Below are positions 39,250-47,887 of a stretch of DNA of 64,000 nucleotides, piece by piece. The DNA is taken from the NCBI GenBank assembly GCA_016715065.1, contig JADKBN010000028.1:1-64000 (forward strand). The letters are read 5' to 3'. The first letter of the stretch is position 1. Every line of letters starts with the position of its first letter. Source of the DNA: Fibrobacterota bacterium (GTDB lineage Bacteria > Fibrobacterota > Fibrobacteria > UBA5070). The position numbers and the translations under genes are program-made. The notes beneath the pieces were generated by a model, which saw nothing but the letters and a program-made list of their open reading frames with translations, was not told the DNA's origin and did no database searches.

Positions 39250-40527
39250 CTAAACTACGCTGGCCAGGTCCAACAGCCCGTGTCCGGACAGGTTGAACAC
39301 GATCACCCGCTTCTTGCCTTCCTTCTTGGCTTCCAAGGCCTCGTCGATGGCCGCCTTGATCGCGTGGCTGGATTCCGGAGCCGGGATCAGGCCTTCGGTC
39401 TGGGCAAAAAGTGTCGCGGCGGCGAACACTTCCATCTGCTCGTAGGCGCGCGGCTCCACCATGCCAAGACTTGTCAGGTGGCTCACCAAAGGCGCCATGC
39501 CGTGGTAGCGCAGGCCGCCCGCATGCAGGGCCGGAGGCATGAAGTCGTTGCCCATCGTGTACATCTTCAACAATGGCGTGGTCATGGCCGTGTCGCCGAA
39601 GTCGTAGCGGAATTCGCCTTTGGTGAGCGACGGGCAGCTGGCCGGCTCCACGGCCACCAAGCGGGTCTTGCGACCTTCCGTGAAATTGAGCCGCGCGAAG
39701 GGGAAGGCGATGCCCGCGAAATTGGAGCCGCCGCCCGCGCACCCGATCACGACGTCAGGGTATTCGCCGGCCAGCTCCATCTGCTTGATGGCTTCCAAGC
39801 CGATCACCGTCTGGTGGTGGCACACGTGGTTGAGCACGCTGCCCAGCGCGTATTTGGTGCCGGGATGGGTGACGGTGTCTTCCACCGCCTCGGAAATGGC
39901 GATGCCCAGCGATCCCGCGGTGTGTGGGTCTTCCGAGCGGATCTTGCGTCCGAAGGCGGTCTCGTTGGAGGGGCTGGAATGGCAGGTGGCCCCCCAGGTT
40001 TCCATGGCCATGCGCCGATACGGTTTTTGCTTGTAGGAAGAGGCCACCATGTACACGATGCACTCCAGGCCAAACAGCTTGCAGGCCATGGACAGCGAAC
40101 TTCCCCATTGACCCGCGCCGGTCTCGGTGGCCAGGCGCTTGACGCCGTCGTGCCGGTTGTACCAGGCCTGCGGAACGGCGGAATTGGGCTTGTGCGATCC
40201 GGCAGGAGAGGCACCTTCGTACTTGTAGTAGATGTGGGCCGGGGTGTCCAGAGCCTTCTCCAGGCGCACCGAGCGCATCAGCGGGGTGGGGCGCCACAGG
40301 GAAAGCACGTCGCGGACTTCCTCGGGCATCTCGATCCAACGCTGGGTGGAGAATTCTTGTTCCACGATCGACGGTGGAAAGATCGCCAGCATGTCGTCGG
40401 GCTTGGCGGGCTGCTGGGTCCCCGGATGCATGTGCGGGGCCATCGGGGTCGGGAAGTCCGCCGCGATGTTGTACCATGCCTGAGGGATGTCCTTCTGGAC
40501 GAGATCGAAGCGAGTGGACGTGCCCAT
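39250..40527 (-). CDS. trpB2: TrpB2-type tryptophan synthase beta-like PLP enzyme
   Basis: A 425-residue PLP enzyme of the TrpB2 group, which condenses indole with serine (or phosphoserine in some members) and often lacks a TrpA partner. The PLP lysine is in GSHKPNSA near residue 111; the phosphate-binding loop is GCAGGGSNF. The N-terminus (PTPMAPHMHPGT) and DMLAIFPPSIVEQE are typical of TrpB2 rather than TrpB1. A GGAGAA site supports ATG 40527. No other trp gene is in the window. It lies 104 bp downstream of a secreted-protein gene on the same strand. Confidence 0.9.
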   Translation of the reverse strand: MGTSTRFDLVQKDIPQAWYNIAADFPTPMAPHMHPGTQQPAKPDDMLAIFPPSIVEQEFSTQRWIEMPEEVRDVLSLWRPTPLMRSVRLEKALDTPAHIYYKYEGASPAGSHKPNSAVPQAWYNRHDGVKRLATETGAGQWGSSLSMACKLFGLECIVYMVASSYKQKPYRRMAMETWGATCHSSPSNETAFGRKIRSEDPHTAGSLGIAISEAVEDTVTHPGTKYALGSVLNHVCHHQTVIGLEAIKQMELAGEYPDVVIGCAGGGSNFAGIAFPFARLNFTEGRKTRLVAVEPASCPSLTKGEFRYDFGDTAMTTPLLKMYTMGNDFMPPALHAGGLRYHGMAPLVSHLTSLGMVEPRAYEQMEVFAAATLFAQTEGLIPAPESSHAIKAAIDEALEAKKEGKKRVIVFNLSGHGLLDLASVV

Positions 40528-40631
40528 GGGTTCTCCTGCAATCCCACCGGAAGGCCGACGACCGGCTCGGGTGTGGATTCCTGTGAAATGGAACTTCTTG
40601 GGGGCGCAACCGACAGGGTGGTTGGCCACAC

Positions 40632-41702
40632 TCATTTTTTGCGAGGTTTGCCCACTTTCCAACGAGGGGGTCCCAGCAAGAAATCCACCAGCGCGGGATC
40701 GGCGTTGGGGCGCGCACCCCACAGGGCCAGGTAGTTGTTGGCCTCGTCCGAGCCCAGGATTTCCCAACGGGCCCGGACGTATTCCAGGACCAATCCCGGA
40801 GAGATCCGCAGGTCCCAGTCGGTCTTGCGTTCCAAGGAATCGGGAATTCCCGCGCGGTCGAACTCCTTGAGGGAGGAGTCCGGGCGCCCCAGCGCGATCC
40901 AGCCTCGTCCCAGCAGGCTGTGCTTCTGGAATGGCCCTTGGGGCCATCCGAAAACCGCATCTGGAAGCGGTGCGATCAGGCCCACGGCTTCGCGAGGGTA
41001 GCCGCTGTGGTAGGACGCCTGGGCGATGCGCAGGAGCGCTCCACCGTTGGGACGACCGGTTGGGGGCGATGCCAGCCGAGTGGCGGCTTGGACGGCGTCG
41101 CGGATGATCGATTCCTGGCCGGTGACCACCCGAGGCCAGGTGGGTGGCGCCTTGAGGCGACCGCTACGGGTCCATTCCAGGCATTTTCTGTCAAACGAGT
41201 ACTGGTCGGCCAGCCGTCCCCGCTCCACCTCGGCAGCCCAGGTGGAGGTCCAGCTGGTAAGCGATGCCATGCACGGAGGGGATCTCGGATCCAGCCGGCA
41301 GAGGGAGTCCGAATTGGCCTTCAAGAGCTTCCGGGAGGGGGAGGGGCTGACGGGGAAGACCGTGCGCAACAAAATCAGCGTGTCGTCCATGCGGGAGTGC
41401 TCCCGCTTGAGATGGGACAGGTTCCGCTCGGCGGGGCGGAGCATGGCCAGGCACAAGGAGTCGTCCTGGCAGGTTTCGCGAGCTTTGCGCACGGTGGCCC
41501 CGGAAAGCTGGATGCGCTCCAAAAGCTCGGTGATGTTGGCTTGCAGATCGCCCACGCGCCGTTTCGGATCCGCCGTCCAGAGCCGTTCGGCGCGCAAGGC
41601 GCCCAATTCGCAACGAAGCGAGTCGTCTTTGAAAATGGGCGCCGCGTGGAGTACGGGAACCAGGAAGTGGGCGAGAAGTGCCGAAGGCAGGGCAAAGCGC
41701 AT
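40632..41702 (-). CDS. Exported protein of unknown function
   Basis: A 356-residue protein with a signal peptide (MRFALPSALLAHFLVPVLHAAP). The mature part is rich in charged helices and contains four Cys in its first half (CELG, CQDDSLCLAM, CRLD). Repeated leucine- and alanine-rich segments in the C-terminal half (LLRIAQASYHSGYPREAVGLI, KHSLLGRGWIALGRPDSSLKEF) look TPR-like. No family recognised. It sits 32 bp after prfH on the same strand and may be cotranscribed with rtcB and prfH, though its export makes a shared function doubtful. Confidence 0.6.
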   Translation of the reverse strand: MRFALPSALLAHFLVPVLHAAPIFKDDSLRCELGALRAERLWTADPKRRVGDLQANITELLERIQLSGATVRKARETCQDDSLCLAMLRPAERNLSHLKREHSRMDDTLILLRTVFPVSPSPSRKLLKANSDSLCRLDPRSPPCMASLTSWTSTWAAEVERGRLADQYSFDRKCLEWTRSGRLKAPPTWPRVVTGQESIIRDAVQAATRLASPPTGRPNGGALLRIAQASYHSGYPREAVGLIAPLPDAVFGWPQGPFQKHSLLGRGWIALGRPDSSLKEFDRAGIPDSLERKTDWDLRISPGLVLEYVRARWEILGSDEANNYLALWGARPNADPALVDFLLGPPRWKVGKPRKK

Positions 41703-41734
41703 CCGCCCAAGTTAGGCAATCGCGGCGGATTCTC

Positions 41735-42349
41735 TCAAGAGCGCCGCTGGAATCCACCTCCCTCGTAGGTGCGCACGGGGCGGCCTCGCTCCAGTGCGTC
41801 GTGGCGTTCCCAGAGCGCACTGCGGCGGGAATCCCCCCGTGCCGCCTCGCCAAGGTCGATCTTTTCCTGGAGCCGCGCGAAGGCCAAGGCGCGGTTGCGG
41901 TGCTGCGAGCGTTCTTCGCTGGCGAGTGCGGCAAGCCCCGTGACCGGGTCGGTGACCCGCACGGCGGATTCGGTTTTGTTCACGTGCTGGCCCCCCGCGC
42001 CGCCCGATCTCATGGTTTCCACGCGCCAGTCGCGCCGCGACGATTCCTGCGAGGCGGGAGGCTCGGCCAGCACCGCCACATCCACAAACCAGTTCTTGCG
42101 TTTGTGTCCGGGGCGGTCGGTGCTGGGCGCGATCCACAAAATGGTGCCACCTTGCTGGAGATCTCCCAAGTCGGTGGCTTCGGTGGAAAGCAATGCCGAG
42201 CGCCAACCTCCACGGGTGTCCGGTTCGCAAGCCAGAATCTCCACTTTGCCAGCTGATTTGGAGAACTCTTCGATCAGGCTTTTCGCGAAGTGTTCCGCTG
42301 CCCGGGCGCATTCGACGGGTCCGCGACCCGCGCTGATTTGGATCCACAT
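41735..42349 (-). CDS. prfH: Peptide chain release factor homolog PrfH
   Basis: A 204-residue class I release-factor homolog. It keeps the peptidyl-tRNA hydrolysis motif GGQ (residues 119-121, in SGGAGGQHVNKTESAV) but lacks the large N-terminal and codon-recognition parts of RF1/RF2, as is normal for PrfH. Known PrfH proteins release peptides from ribosomes whose 16S decoding centre has been cleaved, and the adjacent RtcB2 ligase then reseals the RNA. Here rtcB ends only 3 bp upstream, so the classic rtcB-prfH pair is intact. A conserved Arg/His-rich stretch near 145-155 (SEERSQHRNRA) follows the GGQ domain as in the family. Confidence 0.92.
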   Translation of the reverse strand: MWIQISAGRGPVECARAAEHFAKSLIEEFSKSAGKVEILACEPDTRGGWRSALLSTEATDLGDLQQGGTILWIAPSTDRPGHKRKNWFVDVAVLAEPPASQESSRRDWRVETMRSGGAGGQHVNKTESAVRVTDPVTGLAALASEERSQHRNRALAFARLQEKIDLGEAARGDSRRSALWERHDALERGRPVRTYEGGGFQRRS

Positions 42350-42352
42350 GGG

Positions 42353-43456
42353 TCAGGTCGCCTTGAAGTTGTAGACGGGACGAAGGATCTCGTCGATGTG
42401 CGCGGTGGCATCCAGAAGATCCAGGATCTCCTTGGCCGGCTTGTAGGCCTGGGGGGATTCGTCCAGGGTGCGCTCGCAGACGCAGGAGCTCCAGATGCCG
42501 CGCATGACATGTCGAAAATTGTCCAAATCGATGTTCTCCTTGGCTTTTTTGCGCGACATGCGACGCCCCGCTCCATGGGGAGCCGAGCAGTTCCAATCGT
42601 CATTCCCTCGCCCCGTGGCCAGGATCACGCCATCGCGCATGTTCAGCGGGATCGCGAGTCGCCCACCCGCAGGGGCCGCCACGGCTCCCTTGCGCAGGAT
42701 GTGTTCGGAGGTGTCGATGTAGTTGTGGGCCGTCTCGATCGATTCGCCCAGGCTCGCGCCCAGATGCGCGAAGATCATCTGCGCCATGCGCAGCCGGTTC
42801 TCGCGAGCGAAGCGCTGCGCCACCTCGAGATCCTCCAGATACTGCGCGAGGTATTGCCCGTCCACCCAGGGCGATCCGCGGCCGCTGCCGTGGATGCCCG
42901 CGTGCGTGGTGGCACGCGCCTGGTGGTGTTCGGCCACGGCCTTTCCGAAGGTGCGCGAACCGCTGTGGATGCAAAGCCACAGATCGCCGGAATCCGACTT
43001 GTCCACTTCGATGAAGTGGTTGCCGCCTCCCAGCGTGCCGAACGCTCGCAGGCAATCGGAAGTGTGGCCGCCCACGCGCTGGCAGATCTGCGCGACTTGG
43101 CTTGCCAGCTCGGGATCGATTTCGGGGTCGATGTCGGCATGACGCTCCGATCCCGAAGGAATTTTGCGACGGATGAATCGGTCGAGTTTGTCGCAGTCCA
43201 ATCGGCGCCGTCCGATCTTCGCGGCCAGCACTCCGCATCCGATGTCCACTCCGATTTCATACGGGTTCACGCGGTCTCCCACCGTTGCGGTGAAGCCCAC
43301 CAGGCAGTTTTTGCCCGCGTGCACGTCGGGCATGATGCGGATCTTCTGGTGCAGATGCACTTGGTCGTCGCAGAGGGCCTTGATCTGGAGCAGGGCTTCC
43401 TGCTCGATCGATTTCACGTACACCACCGCGGTGGCGCAACGTCCTTGGATTTCCAT
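42353..43456 (-). CDS. rtcB: RNA ligase RtcB (RtcB2 type, PrfH-associated)
   Basis: A 367-residue 3'-phosphate RNA ligase that joins 2',3'-cyclic-phosphate or 3'-phosphate ends to 5'-OH ends using GTP and Mn. The active site is complete: Asp71 and Cys74 (GVDIGCG), His147 (GGGNHFIE), His164 (HSGSR), His243 (AHNYID) and the guanylylated His294 (SAPHGAGR). It is shorter than housekeeping RtcB (about 408) and sits directly upstream of prfH, so it is assigned to the RtcB2 type, which repairs damaged 16S rRNA. ATG 43456 has a GGAAGGA site; the frame is open further upstream. Its promoter region is shared with the divergent oxyR. Confidence 0.93.
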   Translation of the reverse strand: MEIQGRCATAVVYVKSIEQEALLQIKALCDDQVHLHQKIRIMPDVHAGKNCLVGFTATVGDRVNPYEIGVDIGCGVLAAKIGRRRLDCDKLDRFIRRKIPSGSERHADIDPEIDPELASQVAQICQRVGGHTSDCLRAFGTLGGGNHFIEVDKSDSGDLWLCIHSGSRTFGKAVAEHHQARATTHAGIHGSGRGSPWVDGQYLAQYLEDLEVAQRFARENRLRMAQMIFAHLGASLGESIETAHNYIDTSEHILRKGAVAAPAGGRLAIPLNMRDGVILATGRGNDDWNCSAPHGAGRRMSRKKAKENIDLDNFRHVMRGIWSSCVCERTLDESPQAYKPAKEILDLLDATAHIDEILRPVYNFKAT

Positions 43457-43930
43457 GATGTGGTTTTCCTTCCGGCTCTCGTGGTCCGGCTGAAGATTTT
43501 GGACAAGAATCGGATCCATGACAGATGGATGCGAAGTCGGCGACGGAGGGTTCCGTCCCCGGGAAGGGATTCCGTGGGCCATGGCAGGTTTTCGCGGAAG
43601 AGGGTGCAACGAAGGACGGATCGGGGACGGGTATCCGCCGAGGCGTCAGCCGATACGATCTGGGAAGTCGGATGCCATATTCGCCCTTGGCGCTTGGGGC
43701 GCCCAACCGAGGCCCTAATTGCCGCAGTTGTCGAGACGGCGGCTGCGCCACCTCCTCAGGACGAACGGCTGGTCCGATCCTTTACGGATCGAAGCGACGT
43801 GGAGAATGTCGGGTTTTGGAGTTTTACTGTCGTTGCATGTGTTGGGGACCTCGCAAGGATGCAGGTCAGCGCCGTAATCTATCGCGAGAAAATCACAAAA
43901 GCAATAGGGACGGTGCATTTTTCTGCAATC
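43457..43930. promoter_or_regulatory. Divergent rtcB/oxyR control region
   Basis: These 474 bp hold no convincing gene. A CTAT...ATAG inverted arrangement (CTATCG at about 43879, CAATAG at about 43902) lies some 30 bp before the oxyR start and is loosely like an OxyR half-site pair; the match is weak. A copy of the TCCTGAGGAG repeat lies at 43731-43768. Neither a sigma-54 promoter nor an rtcR gene, the usual rtcB regulator, was seen. Confidence 0.4.
43731..43768. repeat. Dispersed intergenic repeat, inverted copy
   Basis: TCGAGACGGC...CCTCCTCAGGACGAACGG is the reverse complement of the element at 27279-27321 (CGTTCGTCCTGAGGAG...CCGTCTCGA). It is intergenic like the other copies. Confidence 0.6.
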
Positions 43931-44806
43931 ATGAATCTTCGCGACTTGGAATACTTCGTGGCGGTGGCGGAATTGGGCCACTTCGGGAAGGCTGCCGATC
44001 GTTGTTTCTGCACGCAGCCCACGCTGTCCGGCCAGCTGCGCAAACTGGAAGACGAACTTGGCTCGCCCCTGTTCGAGCGCATGCCCCAGGGAGTGCGGCT
44101 GACGCCTCTGGGCGCCCAATGCTTGGTCTCCGCCCGGGAGGCCCTGCAAGCCTCGCGGCGCATTCTGGATTTGGGCAAGGCCTCGCGCGATCCGAGCGCA
44201 GGGGATCTGCTGTTGGCGGCCATCCCCACCATCGGACCCTATCTGTGGCCCTCCTTGTTGCCGGTGGCGCGTGCGGCCTTCCCCGACATGCATCTGCTGT
44301 TGCGCGAAGAACAAACCCGAGTGCTCCTGGATTCGCTGCGCACGGGCAAAGTGGACGCCGGGGTGCTGGCGCTCCCGCTGGAGGTCGCGAGTTTCGAGAT
44401 CCTCCCGCTCTGGGACGAACCGTTCCTGCTCGCGGTGGGAACCGACCACCCGCTGGCATCGCGATCGCAGGCGACCCTGGAGGACTTGGACGGGCTTTCC
44501 ATTTTGCTGTTGGAAGAAGGTCACTGCCTGCGCGAGCAGGCGCTGGAAGTGTGTCGCATGCACGGGGCGTGGGAGCGCGACGGATTCCGGGCCACCAGCC
44601 TGGAAACCTTGCGCCAGTTGGTGAGATCAGGCATGGGCGCCACGTTGCTGCCCGCCTCGGCGGCGGATCCGACGACAGATCTTGTCTTGATCCCCTTCGT
44701 CGATCCGCCCGCGCGGTCGGTCGGATTGGTGCACCGCAAGGGCCACCCCCGTTCGATCATCTTCCCGCAGCTGGCGAACGCCATGCGCGACGGGAGGCCG
44801 TTCTAG
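43931..44806 (+). CDS. oxyR: Hydrogen-peroxide-sensing LysR regulator OxyR
   Basis: A 291-residue LysR-type regulator very close to OxyR. The winged helix NLRDLEYFVAVAELGHF...QPTLSGQLRKLEDELG matches the OxyR DNA-binding domain. The redox-active Cys is in EEGHCLREQ (Cys199 equivalent), and the resolving Cys eight residues later (EVC, Cys208 equivalent) is present, so a functional disulfide switch is expected. FRATSLETLRQLV also matches OxyR. ATG 43931 is the natural start; the same frame is open far upstream across rtcB but that is antisense. It is divergent from rtcB. Confidence 0.92.
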   Translation: MNLRDLEYFVAVAELGHFGKAADRCFCTQPTLSGQLRKLEDELGSPLFERMPQGVRLTPLGAQCLVSAREALQASRRILDLGKASRDPSAGDLLLAAIPTIGPYLWPSLLPVARAAFPDMHLLLREEQTRVLLDSLRTGKVDAGVLALPLEVASFEILPLWDEPFLLAVGTDHPLASRSQATLEDLDGLSILLLEEGHCLREQALEVCRMHGAWERDGFRATSLETLRQLVRSGMGATLLPASAADPTTDLVLIPFVDPPARSVGLVHRKGHPRSIIFPQLANAMRDGRPF

Positions 44807-45993
44807 GGGATCAAACCGCCGGTCGGAACCAGTTCAACGCCTGAGCTGGTGCGAAAACGGATCCATCCCGGACGGGAATTGTCTCTCCATTCGAGCTGAA
44901 ATCCTCGGGCTTGCCTGTTGACTCGGACGAGCGTTCGCTTTCCATCCACCCCGATCCATTCCATGCCGATCGGCGTGTGATCCGTGAGTAGGATCCAGCC
45001 GCCGTTTCCGCGCACCAGGCGAGGGCTGCGGTCGTCAGAAACGACCTTGCGACTTCGGATGGCTGACGGGATGTCGGAACAGGTTGCGCTCCACCAGAGG
45101 GAATCACGGGTTGCACCAATCTCCACCTCGAAGCCTTCCCCCGCCTTCCAGGATCCGGTGCTTCCCCAGGTGATCCAAGTGTCCGAGAGGCCCACCAACG
45201 CGGTGTCCTGAGTGGTGGCGGTTTTCAAACCCTGGAGTTTTCCGTCGGGTCCGTAGGTGAAATCTGTTTTTTCCAGACGCCGGGTGGGGAACTTGATTGT
45301 GGAATACTGACTTGGACGGATTTGGAGCAGATTCTCGCGAGAGGGCGCTTCGGCGGGGCCTTCAAACCAAACAGAATCGGTGCCGGATTTCGCCGAATCC
45401 CAGCGGGTGGCGATGGAACGGGGGTTTCTGTCGGCACCGTCGTAATGGAAGCGATCGAGCCTCCGGTTGATGGTTTGTGTGGTGCCTTCACATGTAGCTT
45501 GTTCGATGCGTCGAAGACTCTCGTCGAAGGCAATGCTGTCGGTCCAGCCGCATTTGGAGGGGTATACGGGGTTGGTGGTGTTGTATACCAGTGTGCGCCG
45601 CACAGGATTCCAAACAGAGCTAAGGGTATCGAACTCGACGATTCCGGCGGAATTGACGGTGCGGGACTGGATCTGTGCGGGGAAGGAATAGGGTTGACGG
45701 GTCTGCCACCACTCTTCGATCGGAAGATCCGGATACCACTGGATGGATATGTCGGTGGAGTCAATTCTCGTGTTGTGATTGATGACCACCATCTGCATGG
45801 AAAGTGGGCGGCCTCGAGTGTCGGCGGAGGCAATCCGCTGCGAAGAACGGAACACATGGAAGATGTCCGTTGACGTTTGATCGCAGCCCAGGTAGGCGCC
45901 GATGGGCCACTGGAGGGCGGGGGAATGTGGACCAAGGCCTGCCATGACGATGCTGGAGGCGATCAATACCAGTGCGCGGAAAATGGGGGGCAT
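44803..45993 (-). CDS. Exported protein of unknown function
   Basis: A 396-residue protein with an N-terminal signal-like hydrophobic run (ALVLIASSIVMAGLG). The body is beta-rich and aromatic, with repeating patterns such as RFHYDGADRNPRSIATRWD and FTYGPDGKLQGLKTA that recall RHS/YD-like beta units, though no repeat array is clear. It ends with a hydrophilic beta segment. Its 3' end overlaps the convergent oxyR stop by 4 bp. No family recognised. Confidence 0.6.
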   Translation of the reverse strand: MPPIFRALVLIASSIVMAGLGPHSPALQWPIGAYLGCDQTSTDIFHVFRSSQRIASADTRGRPLSMQMVVINHNTRIDSTDISIQWYPDLPIEEWWQTRQPYSFPAQIQSRTVNSAGIVEFDTLSSVWNPVRRTLVYNTTNPVYPSKCGWTDSIAFDESLRRIEQATCEGTTQTINRRLDRFHYDGADRNPRSIATRWDSAKSGTDSVWFEGPAEAPSRENLLQIRPSQYSTIKFPTRRLEKTDFTYGPDGKLQGLKTATTQDTALVGLSDTWITWGSTGSWKAGEGFEVEIGATRDSLWWSATCSDIPSAIRSRKVVSDDRSPRLVRGNGGWILLTDHTPIGMEWIGVDGKRTLVRVNRQARGFQLEWRDNSRPGWIRFRTSSGVELVPTGGLIP

Positions 45994-46067
45994 AACCGGA
46001 ATCTATCACACTCGATCGCCGGTTGGCAAATCGGGAGATCCAAATTCATGCGACAAGGACCGCCGTT

Positions 46068-47591
46068 CTAGGCGCTCGGGAGCGGGTCCAGGGTGAAGCG
46101 GAAGGATGCGCCTTGGTCCGGGACGCCTTCGCCCGTGACGGCGCCGCCGTGGCGCTCGACGAGTTTCTTGACCGTGGCCAGGCCGATTCCCGTGCCTTCG
46201 AAGCGCGGGTCGGCGTGCAGGCGCTGGAATGTCCCGAAGAGCTTTTCGGCGTGGTCCATGTCGAAGCCGATCCCGTTGTCGGCGATCCGGATCCAGATGC
46301 GGCCATCGACAGATTCCGACGTCATGAAGATGTGTCCCTGGCCTATATGGTCGGTGTATTTCCAGGCGTTTCCCAGCAGGTTTTCCAGGATGGACCGCAA
46401 AAGCACCGGATCGGCGTGGAGGCGGATCCCCGGCTCGACCGCCGCGACCACGTTCCTGGACGGATTCTGGCTGCGGAGGCTGTCGAGGATCTCGCGGGCG
46501 ACTTCGCTCGCGTCGATCGACTGTTTTTGGAGAGAGGTGCGATTGGAGCGCGAAAGCGTCAGCAGATCGTCGATGAGCCGGGCCATGCGGGTGGAGGCGG
46601 AACGGATCCGCTGCAGGAAGGACTTGGACTGGGGGTCCAGGATCTCCGCGGCCTCTTCCAGCAGGGCGAGACTGAATCCGTCGATGGCGCGAAGCGGCGC
46701 GCGCAGGTCGTGGGAAACGGTGTAGGAGAACGATTCGAGCTCGTCCAGGGCCGTGCGCAGTTCGTGGGTGCGTTCGACCACGCGTCGCTCCAAGGATTCG
46801 TTGAGCTCCAAAATTTTGCGCTCGGTCAGCTTGCGCTCGGTGATCTCGGTGACAATCACGGCGAACAGACCCGGCGAAGGCCGATAGGCCCAGGTTTCGT
46901 ACCATCGATCGAGCGGGGCCGTGAAGTTCTCGTATTGGAGAGGTTCTCCGGACTGCACCACCTTCGCGAACATCTCCACCCAGTAGGGCTCCAGCTCCGG
47001 AAGGATCTCCAGAACGGTCCTGCCCAGGATCTCCGAGGCTTTGAGTCCGGTCAGTTTCTCGTAGGCGGGATTGACTTCCAGGAAGCGGTAGTCCACCATT
47101 TTCCCGGATTCGTCGAGGATCGCCTCGTGCAGAGCGAACCCCGTGGTCAGGTTCTCGAACAGCTGCTGGTAGCGATCCTGGGCGCTTTTTCGCTCGGAAA
47201 TGTCGATGTGGGTCCCGATCATCCGGCGGGGCGAGCCGTCCGGCGTGAATTCCACCACCTTGCCGCGAGCCAGGACCCATTTCCAAGATCCGTCCTTCTG
47301 CCTCATCCGGAACTCGACCCGATACGGAAAATTCGCATCGGCCAGGTGGAGGGCGAGCAGATGCTCCGCACGGAGCAAATCGTCGGGATGGACGCGTTCC
47401 CGCCAGGAATCCACGTGCGCAGGGAAGGCTCCGTCCGGGTAGCCCAGCATCGAGTAGAACTGCGAGCTGTAGTAGCACTCCCCGGAAACGATGTTCCAAT
47501 CGAAGATGCCGTCCAGGGTCACCTCCAGGATCTGCTGGAGGCGCGATTCCCGGAAGGGGGCATCTGGGTCTTGATTGGAATTGGAAGTCAT
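46068..47591 (-). CDS. Soluble hybrid-free PAS sensor histidine kinase
   Basis: A 507-residue kinase without transmembrane segments. Two PAS domains (about 17-135 with the PAC end THIDISERK, and 140-255 ending VTEITERK) are followed by a coiled coil, a HisKA domain with phospho-acceptor His294 (SYTVSHDLRAPL) and a HATPase domain with N-box ENLLGNAWKYT, G1 DNGIGF and G2 GTGIGLATVKKL. The layout resembles bacteriophytochrome-like and cyanobacterial PAS kinases. It should phosphorylate a response regulator, none of which lies next to it, so it is an orphan kinase here. Signal unknown. Confidence 0.9.
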   Translation of the reverse strand: MTSNSNQDPDAPFRESRLQQILEVTLDGIFDWNIVSGECYYSSQFYSMLGYPDGAFPAHVDSWRERVHPDDLLRAEHLLALHLADANFPYRVEFRMRQKDGSWKWVLARGKVVEFTPDGSPRRMIGTHIDISERKSAQDRYQQLFENLTTGFALHEAILDESGKMVDYRFLEVNPAYEKLTGLKASEILGRTVLEILPELEPYWVEMFAKVVQSGEPLQYENFTAPLDRWYETWAYRPSPGLFAVIVTEITERKLTERKILELNESLERRVVERTHELRTALDELESFSYTVSHDLRAPLRAIDGFSLALLEEAAEILDPQSKSFLQRIRSASTRMARLIDDLLTLSRSNRTSLQKQSIDASEVAREILDSLRSQNPSRNVVAAVEPGIRLHADPVLLRSILENLLGNAWKYTDHIGQGHIFMTSESVDGRIWIRIADNGIGFDMDHAEKLFGTFQRLHADPRFEGTGIGLATVKKLVERHGGAVTGEGVPDQGASFRFTLDPLPSA

Positions 47592-47658
47592 GGTTGACCT
47601 TCAATCCTACTACATCCACCACCGGAAGGCGAGCTGGAGGCGACCAATGCCGAAGGCG

Positions 47659-47697
47659 GAACAAAACGGCCCTCCGGCGATTGCCGGAGGGCCGTTT
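47659..47697 (-). terminator. Intrinsic terminator of tRNA-Met
   Basis: A 15-bp perfect stem (47664-47678 with 47683-47697), 4-nt loop, followed on the minus strand by TTTTGTT. It lies 4 bp beyond the tRNA 3' end. Confidence 0.9.
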
Positions 47698-47701
47698 CCA
47701 G

Positions 47702-47775
47702 TAGCGGTACTCGGATTTGAACCAAGGACGCAGGGATTATGATTCCCTCGCTCTAACCAACTGAGCTATACCGCC
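47702..47775 (-). tRNA. tRNA-Met (CAT), elongator type
   Basis: A 74-nt cloverleaf on the minus strand. Acceptor GGCGGTA pairs with TACCGCT (first pair G-U, as in Bacillus elongator tRNA-Met). The D arm is AGCTCAGTTGGTTAGAGC. The anticodon stem AGGGA/TCCCT encloses loop ATCATAA with anticodon CAT. The T arm contains GGTTCAAATCC. The lack of the three G-C anticodon-stem pairs and of a 1-72 mismatch argues against initiator tRNA. Lysidine-modified tRNA-Ile2 cannot be fully excluded. CCA is not encoded. A weak promoter (TGGACA, 16 bp, TCTATT on the minus strand) lies just upstream at about 47792-47820. Confidence 0.93.
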
Positions 47776-47887
47776 AGAACCGGGGATGCAAAATAGACAC
47801 TCGAGGGCGTTTCTGTCCATCCCTTATCGCGCAAGGACGTTCGGGGTGCAAAGGAGCTACCTTTCCCCCCTTGTCCATGATTACCGC

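Noticed and set aside
42290..43930. Forward open frame running in from rtcB/prfH antisense to the oxyR start
   Set aside because: OxyR homology begins at 43931; the upstream part is antisense to rtcB and prfH.
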